Shown: positions 1-10,474 of the stretch, in pieces
Position numbering within the stretch: the first letter of the stretch is position 1
Layout of the letters: every line of letters starts with the position of its first letter
Source of the DNA: Nostoc sp. B(2019)
GTDB lineage: Bacteria; Cyanobacteriota; Cyanobacteriia; Cyanobacteriales; Nostocaceae
DNA length: 64,000 nt
Assembly (NCBI RefSeq): GCF_010091925.1
Contig: NZ_WVID01000015.1
Coordinates: forward strand, 62,001 to 126,000
Direction: 5' to 3'
Notes under the pieces: generated by a model
Database searches by the model: none
What the model saw: the letters and a program-made list of their open reading frames with translations, nothing else
What the model was told of the DNA's origin: nothing
Position numbers and translations under genes: made by a program

Positions 1-2384
1 ATACTGAAGGTGCTGATGCCGGATTGCAAGTTGGTGAGTTACAACTTGTGGGGTACACCTTTACTTACAACTTGTACAATCTGATTTGTCAAGGTAGAAG
101 TTTAGACTCTCTTTTAAAGGAAGCGTCTCGCAGTTTGCTCTTTAGTGAAGAAACTCAAAATCAGTGGGCAATTAATTGTATATTGGGTGCTAAAATCCTC
201 ATCCAAAATTTGCTAGGTCTTACCCAAGATAAACTATGTTTTGACATAGAACAGACAGAAGAGTCAGCTTTTTTAACAGCCTGTGAACGAGATGAAACGC
301 TGGCAGCAATCTGCTTTTATTACATTTATAAAGCTCAGGTTCTTTATTTATATGGTGAGCCAATTGAGTTAATCTATTTGGAGAAAGCGGGAGAGTTGGT
401 TGACTATATTCCCGGAACGATCGCGATCGCTGAGCATAATTTTTACTACTCGCTAACGCTAATTGCTCTCTATCCCCAAGCTTCATCAGATGAACAAGAT
501 AAGTACTGGCTGCAACTGGAAACCAATCAACAGCGGATGAAAGAATGGGCAGATATCTGTCCAGAAAACTTTTTGCATAAATATCTTTTAGTCGCAGCAG
601 AAATGCGAGACATTTCTGGTCAATGGTATGAAGCTGTAGATTTATATGACCAAGCCATTGAATCCGCTAAAGAACATGAATTTATCCAGAACGAAGCTTT
701 GGCTAACGAACTAGCAGCAAAGTTTTGGATGAAACGCGGAAAAGAAGAATTTGCCCAACTCTATATGAGAAAAGCTTACCAAGGCTACCAAATATGGGGT
801 GCAAAGCGTAAGGTAGAGGACTTAGATCAGAAATATCCGCAGTGGTTGGCTTCAACATTATTCGCCAGCAAAACAACTTTCAGCAGTACTTCAACAAATA
901 CCAGCAGTTCCGGTGAAGCATTGGATTTAGCCACGGTGCTAAAAGCCTCGCAAACAATTTCTGGTGAAATCGTTCTGAGCAAGTTACTGCAAAATATGAT
1001 GAAAACTGTCATTGAGAATGCCGGTGCTGAAAAAGGTTTTCTGATTTTGGAAAAAGAGGGTCACTGGTTTATAGAAGCTGAAGGCGCAGTAAATTCTGAT
1101 GATGTTACTATCTTGCAATCAGTTCCGGTAGACTCTGTTGATGCTCAGCAAATCCCCCTTTTGTCAGCCGCTATCATCAACTATGTCGCCCATACTCAAG
1201 AAAATATAGTCTTAAATGACGCTGTAAATGAAGGACTATTTACTCGCGATTGCTACATTACCATCACTCAACCCAAATCAATTCTTTGTACTCCCCTAAT
1301 TCATCAAGGCAAACTGAGCGGCATTCTATATTTAGAAAATAATTTAACAACAGGCGCTTTTACTAGCGATCGCGTCGAAATCTTAAAAATCCTTTCTGCT
1401 CAAGCCGCCATCTCTATTGAAAATTCTCGCCTCTATGAACAGTTAGAGGGTTACAGCCGAACTCTAGAACAAAAAGTAGAGGTCAGAACCCAAGAATTAC
1501 AAGATAAAAATCAGGAGTTAGCTAGCATCCTACAAACGTTGAGAGCCACGCAAGCTCAGATTATCGCTCAAGAGAAATTAGCTTCTCTGGGAGCCTTAAC
1601 AGCGGGTATCGCCCATGAAATCAAAAATCCTTTAAACTTTGTTAACAACTTTGCCGAGCTTTCTGTTGAGTTAACCCAGGAACTATGCGAAGAGATGGAA
1701 AATCAAAAAGACCGTTTAGCTCCAGAAAGCAGAGAATATATTGAAGAGATTTTAAACGATCTCAAACAAAATGCTCAAAAAATCCATGAGCATGGTACAA
1801 GGTCTGACAACATTGTCAGTGGGATGCTGATGCACTCACGGGGGCAATCGGGCGATCGACAAATGACAAATATTAACGCCTTGCTAGCGGAAGCGACCGA
1901 GCTAGCTTATCACGGAATGCGTGCCAAAGATGCTGCTTTCAAGATAATTATAGAAACTGATTATGATAATGAGATTGGACAATTGAATGTTGTGCCTCAG
2001 AATATTAGCCGCGCTTTTATAAATGTAATCAATAACGCTTGCTACGCAGCGCATAAAAAGAAGATGCGTTTTCCAACACTAGGACAAGAAAGCGAGGGCT
2101 TTTTACCTACGCTTTCAGTCAGTACTAAAAATTTGGGTGAGCACGTAGAAATTCGCATTTGCGATAACGGCGAAGGCATTCCCCACGAAGCGTTAGATAA
2201 AATATTTAATCCCTTTTTCACCACTAAGCCTACTGGTGAAGGAACTGGCTTAGGTCTATCTATTACTCACGATATTATTGTTCAGCAGCATCAGGGGAAA
2301 ATTCTCGTAGAAACCGAAGTAGGCAACTATACAGAGTTTATTGTCACTTTGCCCAAAACTTTACCCAACAACGAGGAGCTTTAA
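1..2384 (+). CDS. Multi-domain sensor histidine kinase, C-terminal part (5' end outside window)
   Basis: The reading frame is open to base 1, so this is the 3' part of a longer gene; the TTG at 24 is not a credible start. Counting from 24, residues 1-290 are helical and resemble the region after the AAA module in the large cyanobacterial kinases that join Ser/Thr kinase, AAA ATPase, GAF and histidine kinase. A GAF domain follows (about 305-470), then a coiled coil, a HisKA H-box with IAHEIKNPLNF (phospho-acceptor about His531), an N-box (NVINNACYAA) and G-boxes (DNGEGIP, GTGLGLSI). It should autophosphorylate in the cytoplasm and pass phosphate to a receiver; two response-regulator genes lie 336 bp downstream. 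That the missing N-terminus carries a Ser/Thr kinase is inference from the family. Confidence 0.88.
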   Translation, partial: TEGADAGLQVGELQLVGYTFTYNLYNLICQGRSLDSLLKEASRSLLFSEETQNQWAINCILGAKILIQNLLGLTQDKLCFDIEQTEESAFLTACERDETLAAICFYYIYKAQVLYLYGEPIELIYLEKAGELVDYIPGTIAIAEHNFYYSLTLIALYPQASSDEQDKYWLQLETNQQRMKEWADICPENFLHKYLLVAAEMRDISGQWYEAVDLYDQAIESAKEHEFIQNEALANELAAKFWMKRGKEEFAQLYMRKAYQGYQIWGAKRKVEDLDQKYPQWLASTLFASKTTFSSTSTNTSSSGEALDLATVLKASQTISGEIVLSKLLQNMMKTVIENAGAEKGFLILEKEGHWFIEAEGAVNSDDVTILQSVPVDSVDAQQIPLLSAAIINYVAHTQENIVLNDAVNEGLFTRDCYITITQPKSILCTPLIHQGKLSGILYLENNLTTGAFTSDRVEILKILSAQAAISIENSRLYEQLEGYSRTLEQKVEVRTQELQDKNQELASILQTLRATQAQIIAQEKLASLGALTAGIAHEIKNPLNFVNNFAELSVELTQELCEEMENQKDRLAPESREYIEEILNDLKQNAQKIHEHGTRSDNIVSGMLMHSRGQSGDRQMTNINALLAEATELAYHGMRAKDAAFKIIIETDYDNEIGQLNVVPQNISRAFINVINNACYAAHKKKMRFPTLGQESEGFLPTLSVSTKNLGEHVEIRICDNGEGIPHEALDKIFNPFFTTKPTGEGTGLGLSITHDIIVQQHQGKILVETEVGNYTEFIVTLPKTLPNNEEL

Positions 2385-2719
2385 AAATGATCGGACTTAG
2401 AGGTTATTTGTCAAGATAAACTTGCTTGATTGTTAAAGCGATTACTAAGAAATGATAAAATCGCTGAAATTTAATTTAATAAAAAATTTTATTACACACT
2501 TGACAAAGCGCAAAGTCTGATCGCCGGGAGTTTGCATAAGTCGGGGAACCCGCCCAAGCGAATAGCTCAACTTTGTAAGAGATAACCAATGACTCCTATC
2601 TCTTATCTCCTATCTCCTGCATAATAAGCTTTACGTTCACCGATAAAATAAGTACAAGAGTGTTATTGATTGACATTCTATTAAATACTGTGTTCATTTT
2701 GTCAATACGTAAGTAATAA
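2385..2719. other. Intergenic gap with repeat remnants
   Basis: No gene is seen here. The stretch holds pieces typical of Nostoc intergenic repeats: a GGGAACCCGCCCAA-type segment near 2543 and a CTATCTCTTATCTCC-type tract near 2597. The promoter of the following response-regulator pair presumably lies in the AT-rich part after 2640, but no convincing -35/-10 pair was identified. Confidence 0.5.
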
Positions 2720-3088
2720 ATGAAAATAATGGTTGTGGACGATGAACAAGATGTTCAATTCTTGTTTAGGCAGAAATTTAGGAGAGAACTTAAAGAAAAT
2801 CAAATTAAATTATATTTTGCTTTCTCAGCAGAAGAGGCGTTGGAACGTTTACAAAGTAAACTAATTAATTGCCCAGTTTTGATTGTCACAGATATTAATA
2901 TGCCTGGAATGAACGGGCTAGAAATGCTCAAAATTATCAAGGATAATTATCCGAATTTAAAAGTAATTATTATTACTGCTTATAATGATGAACATAATTA
3001 CCTGACTGCTAAACAATATGGAGCCGATGACTATATTACTAAGCCAATTGAATTTGATAAATTAAAGGAAAAAATCCTCAACTTATAA
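2720..3088 (+). CDS. Single-domain response regulator (CheY-like)
   Basis: The 122-residue protein is one receiver domain with no output domain. The acidic pair is in VVDDEQD (Asp7/Asp8), the phospho-acceptor is Asp58 in TDINMPG, and the conserved Thr86 (ITAY) and Lys108 (TKPI) are present, so all catalytic residues are intact. It lies 24 bp upstream of a second receiver-containing gene and 336 bp downstream of a sensor kinase, so the three probably form one phosphorelay. With no output domain it should act by protein contact or as a phosphate shuttle. Which kinase phosphorylates it is inference. Confidence 0.9.
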   Translation: MKIMVVDDEQDVQFLFRQKFRRELKENQIKLYFAFSAEEALERLQSKLINCPVLIVTDINMPGMNGLEMLKIIKDNYPNLKVIIITAYNDEHNYLTAKQYGADDYITKPIEFDKLKEKILNL

Positions 3089-3112
3089 ATACTCACAATC
3101 AGGTAAAAAACT

Positions 3113-5293
3113 ATGCTAGCTAAAATACTGATTGTGGATGATGAGCCTGACTTAGAACTATTGCTCCGTCAAAAATTTAGAAAAAAAATTCGAGAAAAGC
3201 AATTTCAGTTGATTTTTGCTCGTAATGGTATAGAAGCACTAGAAAAGCTGCAAACAGAACCGCATATAGATATAGTATTAACCGATATTTATATGCCAGA
3301 AATGGATGGCTTAACTTTGATCACTAAGCTCAATGAGTTATATCCCATCATTAAAGCAGTAATTATTTCTGCTTATGGTGATATTGAAAATATCAGAAAG
3401 GCGATGAATCGCGGAGCTTTTGACTTTCTAACTAAACCGATCAATTTTCAGGATTTAGAAATTACTACCAATAAAACTCTGCAACATGTGCAGCAGATGA
3501 AAGCGGCTAGGGAACAGGAACTTCTAGCACAGCAAGCTCAAGCAGAATTATTAACTCGTCTGCAACAAGAGGTAACAGTGCGCCAACGGGCCGAAGAAGC
3601 ATTACGCCAAAGCGAAGCCAGGCTGGCTCAATTTCTGGAAGCTTTGCCAGTGGGTATCTTCGTAATTAATGGTAACGGTCAACCTCAATACGCTAATCAA
3701 GCTGCTCAACAGATACTTGGTAAAGGAATTGTCACCGGAGCTACAAAAGATCGATTGAGTGAGGTTTATCAAGCTTATGTATTGGGGAGAAAGCAGTTGT
3801 ATCCTACGGAACAGCACCCCATTGTACAGGCGTTGAGTGGCAAAAGTGCCACCGTCGATAATATGGAGATTCACCAAGGAGACAAGATTATCCCTTTGGA
3901 GGTATCAGCTACCCCAATTTTTAATGAGAAAGGTGAAATTATTTATGCGATCGCTGCCTTTCAAGATATCACACAACGCAAAAGGTCAGAAGCCGAGCGG
4001 ATTCGGTTGATATTAGAACTAGGAGTCAAAAATTTTGCCTTGCACGAAGCTAAAAACGCATTAGCTAAATCCAACCTGAATTTAGAACAAAAAGTCAAAG
4101 AGCGTACTCAAGAACTGTCACAAACTCTAGAAATTCTCAAAGCTACCCAAGCCGAACTAGTATTTGAAAACACACTACTCAAAAGTGCAGAGCAACCCTC
4201 AACTTTTGATTATCAAGTTGGGGGAAGTTTGCCGATGGATGCTCCTACTTATGTGGTACGTTCGGCTGATCGTTATCTCTACAAAGCGTTGAAGCGGGGA
4301 GAGTTTTGTTATGTCTTAAATACACGGCAGATGGGTAAATCCAGCTTGATGGTACGTATGATCCATCATCTTCAACAAGAAGGATTTAGCTGTGCGGCAA
4401 TTGACATCACCCGTCTTGGCAGCGAAAACATCACTCCTGCTCAATGGTATAAGGGATTCGTAGTGGAGTTGTGGCAGAGTTTTGATTTACTAGAAAAGAT
4501 AAATTTTAAAGCTTGGTGGAATGAACACAAAGATTTATCGCCTGTCCAATGCTTAAGTCGATTTATAGAAGATATCATACTAGCTCAAGTTAAAAGTGAA
4601 AAAATTTGTATTTTTGTTGATGAAATTGATAGCGTTCTGTCCTTAAAATTTCCTGTTAATGACTTTTTTGCTCTAATTCGTTTCTGCTACAACCAGCGCT
4701 GTATTAATCCAGAATATCGACGTTTAACTTTTGCACTTTTTGGAGTTGCAACACCTTCAGATTTGATTACTGACTATCAAAGAACTTCTTTTAATATTGG
4801 TCAGGCAATTCAACTAAATGGCTTTCAAATGCATGAAGCTCAACCTTTGTTACAGGGATTAACCCAGAAAGTCAGCAATCCTCAAGTAGTGCTCCATGAA
4901 GTTTTATCCTGGACAAGCGGTCAGCCTTTTCTTACTCAAAAGCTCTGTAAGCTCATCCGTAGTTCTTTATCTCCTATTCCCACAAACGGGGAAGCAGAGT
5001 GGATTGAGAATTTAGTGCAAACAAATGTGATCAATAATTGGGAATCTCAGGATGAGCCAGAGCATTTGAAAACTATTCGCGATCGCATCCTCAAAAATAC
5101 TCAAAAACCCGTTTGGCTACTCAATCTCTATCGAGAAATTTTACATCAAGGAAAAATCGTCTCAGTTGATAGTCCAGAAGAAAGAGAATTGCTCTTGTCA
5201 GGGTTAGTGGTCAAGCAACAAGGTTATCTGAGAGTTCACAACCGAATTTATGAATTAATTTTTAATACTAGTTGGATTGAAATGCATACTTAA
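3113..5293 (+). CDS. Response regulator with REC, PAS and AAA-like ATPase domains
   Basis: The 726-residue protein has a receiver at about 1-120 (Asp58 in [10 protein letters not shown], Lys in TKPI), a short helical linker, a PAS domain at about 170-295, a coiled coil ([16 protein letters not shown]), and an AAA-like domain of the cyanobacterial AAA_35 type at about 365-720. The Walker A is degenerate (RQMGKSS, near residue 408) and the Walker B reads ICIFVDEID. It follows a single-domain regulator by 24 bp and is probably co-transcribed. The AAA_35 module is common in Nostoc signalling proteins, often with WD40 repeats, and its output is unknown. The stop codon overlaps the stop of the convergent reductase gene by 4 bp. 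Confidence 0.88.
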   Translation: MLAKILIVDDEPDLELLLRQKFRKKIREKQFQLIFARNGIEALEKLQTEPHIDIVLTDIYMPEMDGLTLITKLNELYPIIKAVIISAYGDIENIRKAMNRGAFDFLTKPINFQDLEITTNKTLQHVQQMKAAREQELLAQQAQAELLTRLQQEVTVRQRAEEALRQSEARLAQFLEALPVGIFVINGNGQPQYANQAAQQILGKGIVTGATKDRLSEVYQAYVLGRKQLYPTEQHPIVQALSGKSATVDNMEIHQGDKIIPLEVSATPIFNEKGEIIYAIAAFQDITQRKRSEAERIRLILELGVKNFALHEAKNALAKSNLNLEQKVKERTQELSQTLEILKATQAELVFENTLLKSAEQPSTFDYQVGGSLPMDAPTYVVRSADRYLYKALKRGEFCYVLNTRQMGKSSLMVRMIHHLQQEGFSCAAIDITRLGSENITPAQWYKGFVVELWQSFDLLEKINFKAWWNEHKDLSPVQCLSRFIEDIILAQVKSEKICIFVDEIDSVLSLKFPVNDFFALIRFCYNQRCINPEYRRLTFALFGVATPSDLITDYQRTSFNIGQAIQLNGFQMHEAQPLLQGLTQKVSNPQVVLHEVLSWTSGQPFLTQKLCKLIRSSLSPIPTNGEAEWIENLVQTNVINNWESQDEPEHLKTIRDRILKNTQKPVWLLNLYREILHQGKIVSVDSPEERELLLSGLVVKQQGYLRVHNRIYELIFNTSWIEMHT

Positions 5294-6276
5294 ATCCCTG
5301 CTCCACATCGAGTCACTTCTAACAGTTTGACACTGGCATAAATTGCATCAATGTAGGGTGTGGGAATCTGAGTTAGTCGCCCTAATTCTGCGACTGCGCC
5401 GACGATCGCCTCTATCTCCGTAGGGCGTTTGGCTTCAATATCCTGTAGCATTGAGGTTTTGTGAGCACCGACATTTTCCGCCCCATTAATTCGTTGTTCC
5501 AAAGTAATGCCAAACTTAATATCTAACTTTTCGGCGATCGCTTGGGCTTCACACATCATTTTTCGCGCCAGTTCACGGGTGAGAGGATACTGACAAATTT
5601 GCTCTAGAGTCGCACCAGTCAGAGCGCTGATGGGATTAAACGCCAAATTTCCCCACAACTTAATCCAGATTTCGGTGCGAATTTGATTCCGTACAGGTGC
5701 TTTGAATCCTGCTTGCTTCAAAGCCTGTGCTAACAATTGGATGCGTTCTGTTTTGTTACCGTCGATTTCACCTAAAGTAAAGCGATCGCCTTCAATATGC
5801 TTAATCACACCTGGTTCAACTATCTGAGTTGCTGGGTAAACGACACAACCAATCACCCGTTCAGCACCGATATGAGCTTCAATAATCCCATCCGCGTCAA
5901 CAGCATGAATGTGCGTACCTTCATATTCACCACCATGTTGGCGAAAATACCACCAAGGAACGCCATTTTGAGCAGTTACCACCATTGTGTGAGAATCATA
6001 AAGAGATGGTAGAGAAGAAGCGATCGCTGCAACACTGTGAGCTTTGACAGCCAGAATCACTACATCCTGTTTTACTGCTTCATAAATATCGCTAGTTGCG
6101 AGAGTCGGAGTAGCTATCTGGCTGGAACCATCTGTCATGATTAGCTTCAGCCCATTTTTTTGAATTGCTTCTAGATGAGAACCACGAGCGATCAGCGTCA
6201 CTGCTTCACCTGCTAGTGCCAATTTTGCTCCCAGATAACCACCAATAGCACCCGCGCCTACAATACAGATTTTCAT
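5290..6276 (-). CDS. panE: 2-dehydropantoate 2-reductase family protein (ketopantoate reductase)
   Basis: This is an ApbA/PanE-type NADP-dependent oxidoreductase of 328 residues. The N-terminus [19 protein letters not shown] is the Rossmann dinucleotide-binding motif, so the ATG at 6276 is preferred over the longer upstream frame. The C-terminal helical domain carries a family-like [19 protein letters not shown] segment with the Lys and Asn expected in the active site. Family members reduce ketopantoate to pantoate in pantothenate/CoA synthesis, although several paralogues act on other 2-oxo acids, so the substrate is not certain. Its stop overlaps the convergent regulator gene's stop (shared TTAA at 5290-5293). 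Confidence 0.85.
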   Translation of the reverse strand: MKICIVGAGAIGGYLGAKLALAGEAVTLIARGSHLEAIQKNGLKLIMTDGSSQIATPTLATSDIYEAVKQDVVILAVKAHSVAAIASSLPSLYDSHTMVVTAQNGVPWWYFRQHGGEYEGTHIHAVDADGIIEAHIGAERVIGCVVYPATQIVEPGVIKHIEGDRFTLGEIDGNKTERIQLLAQALKQAGFKAPVRNQIRTEIWIKLWGNLAFNPISALTGATLEQICQYPLTRELARKMMCEAQAIAEKLDIKFGITLEQRINGAENVGAHKTSMLQDIEAKRPTEIEAIVGAVAELGRLTQIPTPYIDAIYASVKLLEVTRCGAGI

Positions 6277-6914
6277 GATTAGTTTTGGCAACACACTGTC
6301 GAGTTTAGCGCGACATTAATTTGTTAACGACAACAAATAATCTGTTACTCAGCAGGAGGTTGATCATACCATAAATGCATGAGCAAATAATTTTCTCAGT
6401 ATTTACTTAGTTAGCTCAGATTACGACACGTCTTTAAATTGTTGCCGTACTTTTCATTAAGAGTTTATATCTTTACTGTTTGATTTCCTTAAATATGCGG
6501 GTGGCTATTTGATTTATTCAAAATAACTTTTCTAAATAAAATTCAGTAATATTTCTCTTTTAATAACAAGATATATGGGACTAAATTATTAATAGTTGTG
6601 CTGACTTAGTTCATAACTTAGCTGAGATTATTGCAGGTGCATCTATTCGCAGAATATCTAGACATTTAGATTAAACTGCATTGAAACATGAACATACAAA
6701 AAACATTTTCCCTGCTATCACTGATTAATAAGCAATCCGATTTTACAATATGTGAGCGTAATTTCGGATTAACAAGTGAAGACTTTCCTACTTAATCATT
6801 TTTTTTGATATTGCAAAAATTTATTTGGGAAAGATAGCAGATTCTATTTTTGACTGAGAACTAGCACAAAATTTTCAAATTTTAAATATCTATTAACAGA
6901 TTTTGGAAATCTTC
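6277..6914. other. AT-rich intergenic gap
   Basis: About 640 bases between the reductase and a small exported protein gene. It is AT-rich and has no open frame that looks coding. I see no repeat or RNA structure that I can defend. It probably carries promoters for the two divergent flanking genes. Confidence 0.45.
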
Positions 6915-7232
6915 ATGCAGCAATATACTTGGAATCTACTAATACTAGTATTAGGAGCAAGTTCTACTTTTATCATTACTCCATGTCATGCTCAAACTCC
7001 AGTGGAGTCAAACAGCAAAAATACCAATAATATTAGTTCCACATCTTCTGATCAAGCTCCCGCCATAATAGAACTGAGTGATTCTGCCAGTTCTACTAAT
7101 AGCGAACCACCTATCTTCACGGAGGCGACTAGTAAGTCTTCTGTTTCTAGCGCCAGCATAGCTGCAACTAAGCCCAAACCACGTATCCCCATATTCAGTA
7201 GAGTTTTTCCTTCACCTTCTATGCAACAGTAA
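6915..7232 (+). CDS. Small secreted hypothetical protein
   Basis: The 105-residue product begins MQQYTWNLLILVLGASSTF, a plausible signal peptide ending near CHAQ-TP. The mature part is rich in Ser, Thr, Asn and Pro and looks disordered. The ATG at 6915 is preferred over an upstream TTG (6903) because the signal peptide starts there. No family is recognised. It stands alone between the reductase and chlI, with a 30-bp palindrome just after its stop. Export to the periplasm is inferred from the N-terminus only. Confidence 0.55.
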   Translation: MQQYTWNLLILVLGASSTFIITPCHAQTPVESNSKNTNNISSTSSDQAPAIIELSDSASSTNSEPPIFTEATSKSSVSSASIAATKPKPRIPIFSRVFPSPSMQQ

Positions 7233-7260
7233 TCATCTGGTGAACATTTAGGCGAATAGC

Positions 7261-7290
7261 AGTAGAGACGTTACATGTAACGTCTCTACT
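7261..7290. repeat. Perfect 30-bp palindrome (dispersed repeat)
   Basis: The bases form an uninterrupted perfect palindrome with core GACGTTACATGTAACGTC, followed by a T-rich run. Related hairpins lie at 25747-25766 and 32039-32060. It could act as a bidirectional terminator between the small exported gene and chlI. Family membership is judged by eye. Confidence 0.8.
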
Positions 7291-7456
7291 TTGTTTTTGT
7301 AGCCGAGCTAGTGCGTTAATGTGCTTAGTTTGACTCAGCACTGTTTCGATAAAGAGTCCTTTGAGATATCTTCAGATGCAAAACGTAAATTGTTGGTTAG
7401 CGGCAGTAGTTTACAATAAATAACTGTAATAAGAAAAATATTGTTAAGGTAATTTA

Positions 7457-8581
7457 GTGAGTCCAACTGCTCAATCCACTGCAACTGCACGTCGTGTGGT
7501 ATTTCCTTTTACGGCAATTGTGGGACAGGAAGAAATGAAACTGGCCCTACTATTGAACGTGATTGACCCCAAAATTGGTGGTGTAATGATCATGGGCGAT
7601 CGCGGCACTGGCAAATCCACAACTATCCGGGCGCTGGCCGACCTACTACCAGAAATCTCTGTGGTGGCTAATGACCCCTTCAATAGTGACCCCAGTGACC
7701 CCGATGTGATGAGCGATGAAGTTCGCCAACTCTTAGAACAAGGTGCGGAAATTCCCATAGCTCACAAAAAAGTCCAGATGGTAGACCTGCCACTAGGAGC
7801 CACAGAAGACCGAGTTTGCGGTACTATCGACATTGAGAAAGCCTTATCTGAAGGTGTCAAAGCCTTTGAACCAGGCCTGCTAGCAAAAGCTAACCGGGGT
7901 ATTCTCTACGTGGATGAAGTCAACCTACTAGACGACCACCTCGTAGACGTGCTACTCGATTCTGCCGCTAGTGGGTGGAACACTGTAGAACGGGAAGGTA
8001 TTTCAATTCGTCACCCAGCGCGTTTTGTGCTTGTGGGTTCTGGAAACCCGGAAGAAGGTGAATTACGCCCCCAACTCCTAGACCGCTTTGGGATGCACGC
8101 AGAAATACATACGGTTAAAGAACCAATCTTGCGGGTGCAAATCGTAGAGCAACGGGCAGAATTTGACCAAAATCCCCCAGTTTTTCTTGAAAAATACAAA
8201 CCTCAGCAAGAAGCACTGCAACAGCAAATTGTCAATGCTCAGCAGCTTTTACCAGAGGTAAAAATTGACTACGATTTGCGGGTAAAAATTTCTGAAGTCT
8301 GCTCAGAATTGGATGTAGATGGTTTGCGGGGTGATATCGTCAGCAACCGCGCCGCTAAAGCTTTAACAGCTTATGAAGGACGTAACGAAGTTACAGTTGA
8401 TGATATCCGCCGGGTGATTACGCTGTGTCTACGTCACAGACTACGGAAAGACCCCTTGGAATCGATTGATACTGGCTATAAAGTTGCAAAAGCTTTTAGT
8501 CGCGTTTTTGGTGTCGAACTACCAGAAGATGATACCGCACAGAAAAATGGCGCAGGTCAAAAGTTAGGAGCTAGGAGTTAG
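7457..8581 (+). CDS. chlI: Magnesium chelatase ATPase subunit I
   Basis: ChlI is the AAA+ subunit that, with ChlD, drives insertion of Mg2+ into protoporphyrin IX by ChlH, the first committed step of chlorophyll synthesis. The 374-residue length fits cyanobacterial ChlI. Walker A is GDRGTGKST (about residues 46-55), the Walker B region is [14 protein letters not shown], and the Arg-rich sensor segment ([11 protein letters not shown]) is present. The frame starts at a GTG (7457); the strongly conserved [13 protein letters not shown] follows soon after, supporting it. The gene is monocistronic here. A tandem GGAGTTA-type repeat begins at its stop codon. Confidence 0.96.
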   Translation: MSPTAQSTATARRVVFPFTAIVGQEEMKLALLLNVIDPKIGGVMIMGDRGTGKSTTIRALADLLPEISVVANDPFNSDPSDPDVMSDEVRQLLEQGAEIPIAHKKVQMVDLPLGATEDRVCGTIDIEKALSEGVKAFEPGLLAKANRGILYVDEVNLLDDHLVDVLLDSAASGWNTVEREGISIRHPARFVLVGSGNPEEGELRPQLLDRFGMHAEIHTVKEPILRVQIVEQRAEFDQNPPVFLEKYKPQQEALQQQIVNAQQLLPEVKIDYDLRVKISEVCSELDVDGLRGDIVSNRAAKALTAYEGRNEVTVDDIRRVITLCLRHRLRKDPLESIDTGYKVAKAFSRVFGVELPEDDTAQKNGAGQKLGARS

Positions 8582-8745
8582 GAGTTAGGGGGAGCAGAGG
8601 GGCAGAGGAATTTTAGATTTTAGATTTTAGATTAAACAATCTAAAATCCAAAATTGCAAATCCAAAATTGAATGGGCAGGGGGGACAAAGGGAAAATTAT
8701 TAACTCTTGATTCTTGACCATTGACTCTTGACCCTTGACTCAGCA
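8570..8745. repeat. Low-complexity intergenic repeat cluster after chlI
   Basis: The stretch contains tandem GGAGTTA units (from about 8570), a heptamer array of ATTTTAG units near 8611-8632, paired AATCCAAAATTG-type units near 8645-8668, and TTGACTCTTGACC-type units near 8720-8740. Such short arrays are common between genes in Nostoc. The first units touch the chlI stop codon. Confidence 0.7.
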
Positions 8746-8773
8746 CTTCAAAACTCGGTACTCAGCACTGATT

Positions 8774-9070
8774 ATGAGATTTTGGCATTTTTGGTTAAAC
8801 AGCTTTATTTTAGCTAGCCAATACAACCCGCCTAGGTTTGTAGAGTTATTGATGCTATTGCTAGCGATCGCTATGCTGGGAATAGCGAGTATTTCACCCG
8901 ACAGACCATATTTAATCCTAGGTTTGAGCTTAGTAGTTGGGGCATCTATTTCCATCTTAGTGCGGGAAGCGATCGCCCCCTCACCCCAGACACGAATGAC
9001 CCAACTCACAGCATTACTATTGCTGTTTATCAGCCTCTATGGTTTTGCTGACTTAATCTACACTCTTTAA
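8774..9070 (+). CDS. Small membrane protein of unknown function
   Basis: From the ATG at 8774 the product is 98 residues, with three hydrophobic segments: about 22-40 (VELLMLLLAIAMLGIASI), 45-62 and 76-95 (LLLLFISLYGFADLIY). An upstream TTG in the same frame lies inside repeat sequence and is rejected. The length and hydrophobic pattern suggest an integral inner- or thylakoid-membrane protein. No family is recognised. It follows chlI on the same strand, but a 190-bp repeat-filled gap argues against tight coupling. Confidence 0.6.
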   Translation: MRFWHFWLNSFILASQYNPPRFVELLMLLLAIAMLGIASISPDRPYLILGLSLVVGASISILVREAIAPSPQTRMTQLTALLLLFISLYGFADLIYTL

Positions 9071-9100
9071 TCAGTCATTTGTCTAAAGCTAATGACTAAT

Positions 9101-9181
9101 GACCGAATAATTATTAATTCATAAGTCATAATTAAAAAACTCTATTATTAATTAGTAATTATGAATTATGAATTATGAATT
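9101..9181. repeat. AT-rich tandem ATGAATT repeat
   Basis: Three adjacent ATGAATT-like units (about 9160-9181) follow an AT-rich stretch with TAATTATTAATT-like units. The array reaches into the last codons of the convergent nucleotidyltransferase gene. Confidence 0.6.
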
Positions 9182-10276
9182 AGTTTGACTCCATCCCTGC
9201 ATTTCCACTAATTCCATACACAAATCATTAATTTGTTCTAAGTCAGGTTTATGAGGTAGAGTAGATTGTTCGTAAACGACTTCCATTTCGGCAACTAAAT
9301 CTTCTGCCATTTTCATCACCTGCTCATAAGAATATTCGCCCTTGAGGATAGCTTTTAAATCTTCAATATCACCAGCTATTTTCCTATCTACAATTACTTC
9401 TCCTCGCCGTAATATTTCTACTCCACTGCGTAGCAATCTAATGCAGTGCATTCCATGTTTGAGGTCAAAACCTGACTTTCTTTCCATTTCTGCTCTAGCC
9501 GGATTTCTGTTTTCCTGCCAAGATAAGTAAGCCTTCCACTCTCTTAAAGCTATTTGATAATTTTGACTTTTCTGAAGCAAGCGGATAAAATCTCTCCGAC
9601 TATTTGTTAATTTCTGAGTATACTCTAAAGTTTCATCGGATAAAGTATATTGTTTCAACATACCTTTGAAATCAATATCTGCTGTCAAAAGTTTGTACAA
9701 TTCCTCAGCTTCTTCTAAAAATTCAATTCGTCCTCTAATTAAGTTATAAAGATACTCCAGAAAAGCGTTTAGCTCATCTTTACTAAGAGGTGCTTCATCT
9801 TCTATAGCAAAATCAGATGGTATTGGTTTCTTTTGTGGCGGCTTTAACAACCACTTACGATGAGTTTCCATCTTTCTGATTTGAGCAAAAGCATAACCAG
9901 TGTAAGTATGCTTGACCTTTTTGCTCAGAAATAGCTGTCTATAATTAATTAAGTGTTGCCCTACTGGCGTTAATACAGGATAGTTATTTAACCAAAGCAA
10001 TTCTAAAACATTGGGATTCGCTCCCGATAATAACTGGAGAAGTTTTCTTAACTCATATATAACTGTATCTTTGTTGCCATCTATGAAGGGAAATATTCCT
10101 GGTTCATCCCAACCAGTATCTTTTTGTTCTATGCGATCAAATCCCAAGTAGTACTTTTTAGGCGCGATAAACACTCCCCGATAATCCAAGTCTGAATCAG
10201 GACGATTTAAACCATAGCCGTGGCTACCTGCTAAACCAATTAAAATAGTTCTTTGCTCAACTTCTATTCTTTTCAT
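9173..10276 (-). CDS. Predicted nucleotidyltransferase, RlaP/YcgL type
   Basis: The 367-residue protein starts with a DNA polymerase beta-like nucleotidyltransferase core: GLAGSHGYGLNRPDSDLDYRG (residues about 14-34) contains the GS motif and the DxD metal-binding pair. The arrangement matches the RlaP/YcgL family (COG3541, PF10127), predicted from genome context to work in RNA repair. The C-terminal two thirds are helical and charged. No RNA ligase or other repair partner is next to it, so the role stays open. The ATG at 10276 directly precedes the conserved core. The gene stands alone. Confidence 0.75.
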   Translation of the reverse strand: MKRIEVEQRTILIGLAGSHGYGLNRPDSDLDYRGVFIAPKKYYLGFDRIEQKDTGWDEPGIFPFIDGNKDTVIYELRKLLQLLSGANPNVLELLWLNNYPVLTPVGQHLINYRQLFLSKKVKHTYTGYAFAQIRKMETHRKWLLKPPQKKPIPSDFAIEDEAPLSKDELNAFLEYLYNLIRGRIEFLEEAEELYKLLTADIDFKGMLKQYTLSDETLEYTQKLTNSRRDFIRLLQKSQNYQIALREWKAYLSWQENRNPARAEMERKSGFDLKHGMHCIRLLRSGVEILRRGEVIVDRKIAGDIEDLKAILKGEYSYEQVMKMAEDLVAEMEVVYEQSTLPHKPDLEQINDLCMELVEMQGWSQTNS

Positions 10277-10323
10277 ATCAACCGATTAAAATATAGCTAT
10301 CCTAACTTATGAGTTAAGTGGTC

Positions 10324-10335
10324 AGGACTTACGCA
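10324..10335. repeat. Solo MITE-like terminal repeat AGGACTTACGCA
   Basis: This 12-mer is identical to the terminal inverted repeat of the element at 60284-60438. No matching inverted copy is seen within the following 150 bp, so this is a single end, and a coding-like remnant abuts it. Confidence 0.6.
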
Positions 10336-10455
10336 CTCAGCTTAGATGTAGTCATTGGCAGTTCCCTGGTGAATAAAGCTTGCTACCATCCAGCCGAATT
10401 AGGTGGAAAGACTCAGGAATTAATGCAACAATCCCAGTATGCTGTTCTCAAATAA
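10336..10455 (+). pseudogene. Possible 3' gene remnant truncated at a repeat end
   Basis: Directly after the 12-mer repeat end a frame runs for about 39 codons to a TAA at 10453. It includes the sensible-looking peptide VNKACYHPAELGGKTQELMQ and ends QYAVLK. It has no start codon of its own and reads like the C-terminus of a lost gene. I do not recognise the family. Coding character is judged only by amino-acid composition, so confidence is low. Confidence 0.25.
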
Positions 10456-10474
10456 GTACCTTTAATGACAAAGT

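Noticed and set aside
8560-8600. chlI C-terminal residues possibly derived from the GGAGTTA repeat
   Set aside because: Other ChlI proteins, as I recall them, end with a similar GAGQK-type tail, so at most the final two or three residues come from the repeat.
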